Source: Apostichopus japonicus (Eukaryota > Echinodermata > Holothuroidea > Aspidochirotida > Stichopodidae). From it: 64,000 nt of DNA. Location: assembly GCF_037975245.1 (NCBI RefSeq), contig NC_092564.1, positions 11,014,484 to 11,078,483 of the forward strand, in the 5' to 3' direction. A program made the position numbers and the translations under genes. Below are positions 55,136-64,000 of this stretch, in pieces. Below the pieces are notes generated by a model. The model saw only the letters and a program-made list of their open reading frames with translations, was not told where the DNA came from and searched no databases. Position 1 is the first letter of the stretch. Each line of letters starts with the position of its first letter.

Positions 55136-55857
55136 TACCGGTTTTTTGCCCCTTCCCTTTATGATAGCTCCCAATACCGGTTATGCTCCCTCGCTTTTTG
55201 ATAGCCTCCTAAACCGGTTTTATATCCCCTCGCTGTTTGATAGCTCCCAATACCGAGTTTTTGCCCCACCCCCTCGCTGTTTGATAGCTCCCTATATCGG
55301 TGTTATGCCCCTCGCTGTTTGATATAGCTCCCTAAACCGGTTTTATGTCCCCTCGCTGTTTGATAGCTCCCTATACCGATATTTTGCCCCACCCCTTCGC
55401 TGTTTGATAGCTCCCTATATCGTTTTTTTTTGCCCCTCCCACCCCCCCCCCCCCACCCTCGCTGGATTGATAGCTCTCTATACCGGTGTTATGCCCCCTC
55501 GCTGTTTGTTAGCTCCCTGAACCGGTTTTATATCCTCTAGCTGTTTGTTAGCTCCCTATACCGTTTTTTTTTTGCCCTCCCACCCCCACCCTCGCTGGAT
55601 TGATAACTCTCTATACCGGTGTTATGCCTCCTCGCTGTTTGATAGCTCCCTGAACCGGTTTTATATCCCCTCGCTGTTTGATAGCTTCCTAAACCGGTTT
55701 TATATCCTCTAGCTGTTTGATAGCTCCCAATACCGGTTTTATACCGCCTCGCTGTTTGATATAGTTCCCAATACCAGTGTTATGCCCCCTCGCTGTTTGA
55801 TAGTTCCCTATACCGGTGTTATGCCCCCTCACTGTATTGATAGCTTCCGATACGCCT
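55136..55857 (+). repeat. About 43-bp tandem repeat with higher-order organisation
   Basis: About 16 copies of a unit reading CCCCTCGCTGTTTGATAGCT, then CCCTATACCGGTTTTATG. A block with a T-run and a CCCACCCC tract followed by CTCGCTGGATTGATA appears twice (around 55425-55480 and 55565-55605), so groups of monomers have been copied together. Confidence 0.92.
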
Positions 55858-56535
55858 CTGGTTACAGATTAAATCATTATCGAGTGTATATGTTTGATTC
55901 GTTTGTTACAAGTTCTATACTAAACAGTAATGTATGCTTCTAATTATCAATGGGAGTTTGGAAATCCCCTAAGTCTATCAGCATAAAATTAAAAATAAAC
56001 TAAAGCTGCCCGTGGGGATAATTAAAACAGTCCGATCTTGTTTCACCCCTTTTAATTTTTGTACATTTGTTTTAAAATCATAAGGAAATCCGGAATTCCC
56101 TTTATTAGATTTTTGTAGGGACCATATGACAAATTGTATATCTAATAGCTTGTCACGAAATCATAAAATAAAACATAAAATAATAAAACAGTTTGTTTTA
56201 CCAAAGCTTCAAAGGACTGAGCAAACCTCTCGACAATCTTGACTTTTGTCAATAACATCTTACGAAGAAAATAACTTTATTCTTACCTCTGATCCTCTGT
56301 ATTTTACTTATTTAATGAAATTTAAAAGGATACACAAGTACTTCGGACTAATAAATTAACCAGAACGGCTTAATAAAGTTAGCTTTTAACGATCAAATCA
56401 CGATTTTTTGCAAGAATAATTCTAATCACCGCATATTAAAATTTTACGTTTATATATATATTTCCCCTTTTTTTCCACTTTTTAGTTTGTTATTTAGCTT
56501 GTAGTGATTTAGTTCCCGCCTCTCAATATCTAGAA

Positions 56536-56700
56536 AATAATATAATATAATATTATGTGGAAAAGTAAGTTGGCCTGACGTTTCGACCTTATAGCAGGAT
56601 CTTCTTCAAAGGCTAAATGACAAGTAACAGTAACAGAAGGGACAAAAACACGCACATAAATAATAAAAAAACACGCACAGAATATTATATTATAATATGT
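56536..56700 (-). repeat. Dispersed-repeat motif with AT-rich inverted ends
   Basis: ATAATATAATATT near 56545 and its inverse AATATTATATTAT near 56683 frame about 160 bases. Within it, the minus strand reads GAAGAAGATCCTGCTATAAG followed by GTCGAAACGTCAGGCC. I associate this kind of stretch with dispersed repeats in marine invertebrates, but cannot name a family. Confidence 0.4.
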
Positions 56701-56857
56701 AAAATGACCTTGATGATGGGCTTCCATATATGAAAGTTGATTTCTGCATGCTTTAGAAGAATAGAATAATGACAAGGAGAATACAATGACGCGCATATTT
56801 TCAGAAACTAGTTTGCAAAATCGACGAAATGTGAAAAATCGTACAAAGAGGGTGAGA

Positions 56858-59353
56858 GCAAGTGGCATAACTAGGCCGGTGCGAATTCACGGGGACCGGA
56901 TCCCGTGGGGGGGGGGTGTTCAAATACCGTCAAATAAGACTACAATTCGGCTGAAGGCAAGTTTTCATGTCAGAAGATTTTATTCATTTTCATATTTCTC
57001 AAATATTGTCGAATGCGGTTATTAAATTTCTCTCCCGATACCCTCTAAATACGGGAATTCATGCGAAACTTAGTCTTTAACATATATATCCCGAGGGCGC
57101 CATATTTGGGTGTCCAGAAGTGCCAAATATGAAACAAATTGCTCACCTGGTCCAAACCATGGTTGGGCTTGGGTGGATGTACATTCTCCTTTTGAAGGCC
57201 ATTTTTATGCTGTATACCAGGACCAGGTTGCTCCTTGCTATGCGTCTGCCTGAGCACACTTGGCTTGATCTCCCTATCATGGTACCAGGGATGATTTGCG
57301 AGACGGGCGGGGCGGGAGAGGGGGGTTAGATAGTCAGGGTTTTCAGCCGCTGGCCCCATGGTCTATAAATTGCCTGGTCAAATATGTATTAGTATAATAT
57401 ATTCTCATTTTCATGAGTTACTTTCAAAAAAAGTGTCAAAAGGGGGGAGGGGGGAGCATGATGACATAATTGTACCGATGGGCCTGAACTACATTTAACT
57501 ACAACGTTCCGGCTAGCGTGTCTTAGTGCATAGTTCAAACCCCTAATTTAATCTTTGCCTCTAATCTCTTGGGGAATTTAAGCTACGATTCCAGGGAGAT
57601 TACCTGCAGGTATAATGACTTGTTAATGGGTGCATGATGCTATACTGGAGAAATGATCAGCAGAGAATGAATCAGACGATTGTTAATTGGTTTGTGAAGT
57701 TTTCTAAAAGACAAGCTGTCGTCTGCACTGTTTGGATTTGCAAAGTAAGAAGCAATGTATTTTTATTGAAAATAAAGTTCACTAACGATTTTGGAAGTAT
57801 TTACCGTAACAAGTAATTTATATTTATATGATATTCACTGACGGTCACCTATTTTCATGTCATAGCCTGCATGTTCTCCCAGCCCCCCCCCCCTTGCACC
57901 CCACCCACTCCTTCATCGTAAGGGCTGAAATATGTCACGTGAAATACTTGACGGCTGGTGAAAGCTGATGATATTACAAAACTGAGGTAATTCGAATGAT
58001 TCTGTCATTGTAAATTGATATCAATACTGTAACTGAGTTCCAACGATATCAATGGACATAGGTGAGCCTACAAGTGCCTTTTTCAACATATATATTCGTG
58101 TATGTGGGTTGCATATTGAATTATCATAAGTAAGGATACTCCCAAGCCGTGAAGTCAATTCAGACTGAGGTCTTATCGAAAGGATAGCAGGCTAACAGTA
58201 CTCATGGAAACCCGGCAGTTCGGGCATTGTTATGAAAACTGTACTTTCACGTCCGGCTTGAAAGCACTCGTACTGACAGTATGTGCAGTATGGGTGTAAT
58301 GTTTCTATCAGATTACAGCTGCTTAGGAACTGTTCATACTGTCAATGCGGGTGCTTTCATTCCGAAGCATGATATGGAAGGACATGTAATAGGGAGTGGT
58401 AATTAGCATTAGGAAAAGTGTCCCAACTCATGGCTGGATGGGTATTTATGAAGCCTGTATACTTACCCAGGTCAGTAATCCTGCCAATCACGACACACCC
58501 TATGTGTCACACCATATGTGTCTGACACATAGGGTCTGACACAAACGACACACCCTATGTGTATTTGCTTAGTCGGGCTCTGTTAATTTAAAAAAAAACT
58601 TACAACGTAATAGATTTATGATAACTGTGGAATGTAGGCTGTTGCAGAGAAAGAAAGGAATTAGGAAGAATTCTACATATGGAGGTTTATTTCATAAATG
58701 ACGTTTATACGTACCCTCGGCAAAGTAGATCCAAAATTCCAGATTACATAATTAGGCTGTACTCATCAAGAATCCACAGTTCGTTACATAAATTCTGAAC
58801 GATACAGTGATTGAATCCCAACTTGATTGTTGTCAAAAAAAAAACATACACACAAAATCAAGAACCTGCTCCAAACAAAGGGATTCAATCGGATATGCAA
58901 ATAATTAGAATAATGACTTTTGGAACTTAATTGTTGAGTGAAGATTTAATCTATCTAGATTATATACATTACAATACGGTACAATGTTAAATTAAATAAG
59001 TCAATTAATTCAGAGTAGTCTGAGCTACTCTTCCATATTCTACCGGTATTTCGGGAGATATGGAATATATTTAATGTTGAAACCCCTTGGAATTTATCTT
59101 TTAATTTTTTTTTTTTTTTAAGTACTCTATGAGTTCTATTTACGGTCGTTTGTGCAGGAGAGGTGTCATCAACCCAGTGATATATACTTGGTATCTTAAT
59201 GTCCGTGTCAAATGAAGAAATATTCTCCTCCTTAGGTGCCAATAAACCACGACTTTTCAAAACAATGAAAATAAGACAAAAAATAAATTGCGTACGCATT
59301 GATGGTATCATGCTTGGTGTTTATCATATTAAGGTTCCATATTAATGTAAATA
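56858..59353. other. Intergenic; one inverted repeat and G- or C-runs, no gene
   Basis: G-rich runs near 56915 and 57444, a C-run near 57883, and the inverted repeat at 58497-58535. The open frames near 57045-57359 on either strand overlap each other and show no recognisable domain, so I do not call them genes. Confidence 0.5.
58497..58563. repeat. 12-bp perfect inverted repeat plus a third copy
   Basis: ACCCTATGTGTC at 58497-58508 is followed after 15 bases by GACACATAGGGT at 58524-58535. A third, direct copy (ACACACCCTATGTGTA) lies at about 58549-58563. The first pair can form a hairpin. Confidence 0.8.
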
Positions 59354-59354
59354 T

Positions 59355-59581
59355 TACAGTTTTGTACCACAGTAAATACTGGATCGTGCTGACAAATCTG
59401 ATAAATCGGTAGCATGTGCTATTAAGTTTGCAGTAAGAACTGAGGATATTTGTAATTCCAATAAATCCCAAACAACTGAATTTGGTGGAATCACACATAT
59501 CCTCAGTTCTTACTGTAATCCTAATAGCACATGCTACCGAACTATAGCACGATCCAGTTTTTAATGGGGTACAAAACTGTA
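59355..59581. mobile_element. Tc1/mariner-like foldback MITE (223 bp)
   Basis: The left arm (59357 to about 59452) and right arm (about 59492 to 59579) are inverted copies over roughly 90 bases with scattered changes. Shared blocks include CAGTTTTGTACC at the ends, ACTGGATCGTGCT, CGGTAGCATGTGCTATTA and CAGTAAGAACTGAGGATAT. A TA pair lies just outside each end, as expected for Tc1/mariner elements. There is no coding capacity. The TA also extends the palindrome, so the target duplication is likely but not proven. Confidence 0.85.
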
Positions 59582-62500
59582 AGATTTAGAGTAGTAACTG
59601 TGTTCTCTATGTGTATCGGGTGCATAAACTGATGTATAACTGTATATGTAGGCTCTACATGTGTACATGTGACGTTTATCAGAGTTTATCAGACAAGAGG
59701 CAGACAAAACTGGAGAAAATCTAATCAGTAAATCAATCCCGACCATACATTACCAACGACAACGGCTTCACTATGGCCGCAATAGGTAAATTATGCATGT
59801 TTCACTCTAATTAGTTTTTGTTTTATTTAAGTTTTTTTTTATTAGGGGGGGTCGTTAAATTAAGTTTAACATTATTCGTTTGCTGAATTTGTAGATTGAT
59901 AATATAGATTCACGTCATGCACATATAATCTATACTAGATCGAATAATTTCTTATTCATGTTTTTCGCATATAACATGAGCATTATAATACAGGTTAAAT
60001 ATTTGGAAAAAATCAGTTAATTTTGTTTCAAAGGTGAGTCATTTTAATTTAAAATCAAGTGCAAATAGTCATTTAAGGTTTCTCTACTTAAGTAATACAG
60101 TAAATGCATTTTCTAATGCTCCACATATGTTTGTACTTTTGTAAAATTTTTGTAATATTTACCCCTATATTTACATATATTTGCGATGAATCATTCAACT
60201 GGACAATAGCCGTATTTGGACGCTTTTTACTATCAACTTAAAAACGATTAAAACAAATCGTGCTTTTCTTCGAAATAGGAGCAATATCGCCGATAAAAAA
60301 GAAAGAAAATAGATGAAAAGGGGGAAAACAAGAAATATAAAATTTAAGCAAATTTGAAAAATTCATATCTTTGCAATAAAAAACGCTATAAGAACACGGT
60401 TTGGACATAAACATGGCAGAAAATTTCTAGGAATTTTCCTAAGCAAACAAGTTTAAGTCAACAGAAGATCCCTTTGAAACGTTCCTTCGTATCTTGTTTG
60501 TTAATGGCATTAAATATTTTCTTTTAAATTCTCCCTTGGTGAAGTTAATTCATTCGCCAATAATCTGATCGAAGTCACGACCGTGTATTGATCCTATCAG
60601 GCTAACGCCCTCTCGTAGCTAGTCACGTGGTTAAGTGCTATATGCTATTTGGAGAAGCGAGGTGTAAATATATTTCATTATCCTTTGCGGATTAGAGAAA
60701 TCATTTTCTGTGATATTCTGTGATTTAATATAAGCCATCATAATCCGGCAAAAACTTCAGGTTCCGTTTGCTTTTAGTCTTTGGTGAAGATGCTTAATAA
60801 ATTGTATGATTTCATAATTGGTTTTGGTATGCCTATGGGAGATAGCTCATTCAAAATGGTTCCTTTGCTTTGAAGCATCAGCTACTGAAAGGCGAAATTC
60901 TATATTATTTGCAAGAAACAAAAGAAGTCCATTACACCTTATGGACGTAGATAAACGAATCAGCATGTTCCCTTTTCCATAAACATCTATAAGAGTGAAG
61001 AGACTATACTTATTGTCTTTAGGAGAATAGTTATATATTATTAATTAAGAAAAAAGAGTAGACTATTTCTTAACACTCTGGTGAAATTTGTATGAAACTT
61101 ATTTGGATGCACCGTTTGGAGTTGACACGGTTTGCATCAATAGCGAATTTTAGGCAAACCGTTTGGATCTCATTAGAAGCGCACTGCAGGCAAATGTATT
61201 CTATGCCTTCTTTTAAAGAAAATGATCACCCAATTTTCTATTCCATAATTTTAATAATTCGGTTGTTTTGGTTTCGTCTCCATGTACTTTCCTGGGTGAA
61301 ATAATTGAAATCGTATTCTCCTTAGGACTAAACTAAATTCTCCTTCTCAAAACTAAGTTCAATTCATGGAACTTCGAATCTAAGCGTTGGAAAAGTACAG
61401 TGACTTCGGTATAGTCAGTGATATGCTTGCTTTATCAATGTCCTTGGAAGTGTTACTGAACCCTGCTGCCTAGCAACAGTAGACCCTCAGTAACCCCCCC
61501 CCCCCCCCCATTCCCAAGACGTATAGTGTTACTATAGGGATGTCTGCGTGCCAACGGAAGTCGATAAAATCCGTGTAACAGATTATCAAGAATGATCATC
61601 ACATGACAAAATATCAGTCCATCATTGATAAGAATAAAACCTTATGTTAGAAAAGGGTTAAACAATATTGACTCACTGTAGCAGTGTTGATATTATTACG
61701 TTAAAGGGCGTCCGTTAGAGATTTGCCCTTTAACTATAATATTCAAAACATCACCTGTCGTATTGGTCAATTTTATTCCAATCCTAAATCGAAAACATTT
61801 ATGGCTTTTCAAAAGAAAAGAAAATTACCTCCGGCTATAAAAAATAAAACTAAAAAAAGTATATACGTCCACTATTTCCATGTCCACAAGAACACGCCAG
61901 ATCTTTACGCATTGACCACTGCAGGCCGAGACTAGTGTTGCTAAGCAACGTTGATGACGTCAAGTAATCATTTTTAATGGCTAGAGTGATTTCCCTTACG
62001 ATACGCGGTAACGTCTGGAATTGTCACGTTTCATGATAACCATAGTTGTTTCCTTTCACTGTATGGCCTCCCCGTTAGTTAATATTGTGTGGTTTTCTAA
62101 AAGATACCCAAGCAATCGAAATATTTCGCTCTAAGAGCAATTTATCACGTGTTAATAGAAACTGGGAATCTCCAAAGAGCTATTAAAAAAATCATGTCAG
62201 TAAACTGTTCGAAAATGGCATTGATATTTAACTGTTAAAGCCATGCCATCAGTCATTTGGGATGGTAATATTTGTTCAGGTATCGCTTGGTACACGTGTA
62301 ATGATTTCAGCCGTACAGATGGATAAAGGTCCTATACTGTGTCATGACTGTTGCAAGTTGACAACGAACCTGACGAATGAGGAATAAAGTTGTAGACATT
62401 TGACCAGATTTTGTTAGGAATGAGAAAAACTCGGTTTTAGTGTCAACCCATGTCTCTAAGAAGCCGAGGTATTCTTTTGTAAGTAAGAAAGGTGTTTAGA

Positions 62501-62689
62501 AAACTATTCCCTGTGAAATAGAAACCACATCTGTATTTACTAATTGAGCATTTCACAACAGTACATTGGCCCTAAGAATATAACCCAGTCATTGTTTCAA
62601 TATTTAAATACATTAAATAAAGTCGCTACAACAGTCTCACTCGATTTGAATATCTGAGAGTATGTTTGCGTGCATTATTGTGCATATTA
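59582..62689. other. Intergenic, AT-rich, no gene supported
   Basis: Short open frames near 61092 and 61723 have no recognisable domain and no clear splice context. A 16-base poly-C lies near 61495 and a TGACGT-type site near 61954. No RNA gene seen. Confidence 0.5.
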
Positions 62690-62805
62690 GTAATGCAATA
62701 ATGCATGTTATACATAATAATGCGTATTATGCATAATAACGCATTATAATGCGTAATAATAATAATAATAATGCATTATAAATCATGCACAATAATGCAA
62801 TAACA
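62690..62805. repeat. ATGCATTATAATGC-type palindromic low-complexity tract
   Basis: About 115 bases made of AATGCATTAT, TAATGCG and (AAT)n variants that pair with each other in many registers. Confidence 0.75.
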
Positions 62806-63129
62806 TAACTTAAAGTTTAATACGATTGTGAATTGATGTTGGTGTAAATGATCTCTGATGGTTATTATTATATGTCGTTCTTCATTAATATAGGTTATGT
62901 TGAAAATGCCCCTACAATATTCTGGCCCCTGGGCCCTACAAGCTTAATCCTGTCCCGAGACTACATGTATACAATAATGCAATAATAAAATATATGAAAG
63001 GTATCCTTACCGTAAACTGCAACGATCGGTATATAATGTATGCTCATTAAAATTAACCCCTTTTTTTAAAATTTTCGTCGAAACGTCGTTACATCGATAT
63101 AAAGAACTCGAAAAATATGAAAGACGGCA

Positions 63130-63560
63130 AAGTTTTTGATATGTTTAAACTAGACCAAAATTATTCGTTAATCTTATCGAAATAATGCAAACATATAGGC
63201 GTATACTCCGATATAATTAGAACTATCGAGAAATCGTTAAATTAAAACAGAAGTAAAAGACAATGTCTCCGGAAATTGGTTGAACGAGACTGATTAATCA
63301 GCACTTCTATTACAATTAATATTTCCATGGGTTCCTATGGGATGTTTAAACCAGACCAAATTTATTCGTTAATCTTATCGAATATATCTTATCGAATTCG
63401 TTAATCTTATCGAAATCAAGTAGGCCCATACTCCGTCATAATTATAAAGCTATCGGGAAGTCGATAGATCAAAAACAGAAGTAAAAGACGATGCCGCCGA
63501 AAATTGGTTAAATGAGACTAATTAATTATAGCGCTATACTATTATAATTAAGACTTATGC
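63130..63560 (+). repeat. Diverged direct duplication of about 200 bp
   Basis: The stretch from about 63139 (GATATGTTTAAACTAGACC) to 63330 is repeated from about 63339 (GGGATGTTTAAACCAGACC) to 63555. Shared blocks include TTATTCGTTAATCTTATCGA, CAGAAGTAAAAGAC and AAATTGGTT. The second copy has an internal extra copy of the TTCGTTAATCTTATCGA block. No coding frame. Confidence 0.85.
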
Positions 63561-64000
63561 GTATACGGTCAGATTAAAAAAAAATAGGAACATCAGATCT
63601 ATCAAAAAGGAGTTATAATATTAACTTTGAACGGAAATTTATTTATAAATTTTAAATATATGCGTATATCATAGTCGACGCAGCAGCGAGTATACCATAT
63701 CACAGTAACACGGATTTGATCAGCTCTTTCTCCACAGAAACGGCGTTCACGCTTTGCCATAATTATCTGCAATTAGCAAGAAGGTGGTCGGTCTCCCCTC
63801 CTCCCTCCCCCTTCCCCTCCCCCTGATTGTTTTAAAAGAGCTTTAGCATTATACTTTTGTCAAACACATACTCCTTTAAAGAACTGTTAGCCCTCGCCTG
63901 AAACAATGTTTTCTGAAAGCGGGTATAAGACACATAGAAATATACATTGAATGCATTATATACTTGATCAAAATAAAAAGTTTGAATTTCTTAACATAAA

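Noticed and set aside
61723-61935. A 70-codon open frame with a basic centre (FQKKRKLPPAIKNKTKK)
   Set aside because: Isolated, without recognisable domain or gene context; A-rich composition explains the lysines.

Overview
The window looks like nuclear DNA of an animal, probably a marine invertebrate. The composition is AT-rich, genes are split by GT-AG introns, and there are many minisatellites, short inverted-repeat transposons and retroposon tails. Several repeats, such as the CAG...GCGTAG inverted-repeat elements and the GGCGCTATATAAAT tail with a tetranucleotide run, remind me of echinoderm or other invertebrate deuterostome genomes. That species guess is weak. No bacterial or organellar features, rRNA genes or intact tRNA genes were seen.

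Region 1 (1-37988) is the 3' part of one large plus-strand gene. I joined 23 exons by splice-site consensus and reading phase. All 22 junctions keep the frame, giving about 1,291 codons before a TAA stop at 37986-37988. The 5' end lies outside the window. The product has an N-terminal coiled-coil stretch, Lys/Glu-rich and acidic low-complexity segments, a poly-proline run, a helical central block that looks the most constrained, and a Ser/Pro-rich tail. I do not recognise the family and give no gene symbol. Its introns hold a 75-bp minisatellite that has copied the gene's own splice donor, a 111-bp minisatellite, four copies of an exact 200-bp repeat, a tRNA-like SINE, and a 364-bp hAT-type MITE.

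Region 2 (37989-64000) shows no gene I can support. It is a repeat-rich intergenic landscape. The main feature is three nested transposable elements at 43762-45909, each with its own target-site duplication; the innermost carries telomere-like repeats. There are also two adjacent arrays (50/70 bp and 20 bp) at 47.5-48.8 kb, an 18-bp array, a roughly 43-bp higher-order array at 55.1-55.9 kb, retroposon 3' ends with stem-loops, and a Tc1/mariner-like foldback element at 59.4 kb.

Most long open frames in region 2 are by-products of tandem repeats and should not be annotated as genes. No clearly new functional system was found. The best leads are the unrecognised coiled-coil gene, the donor-site minisatellite in it, and the nested transposons.
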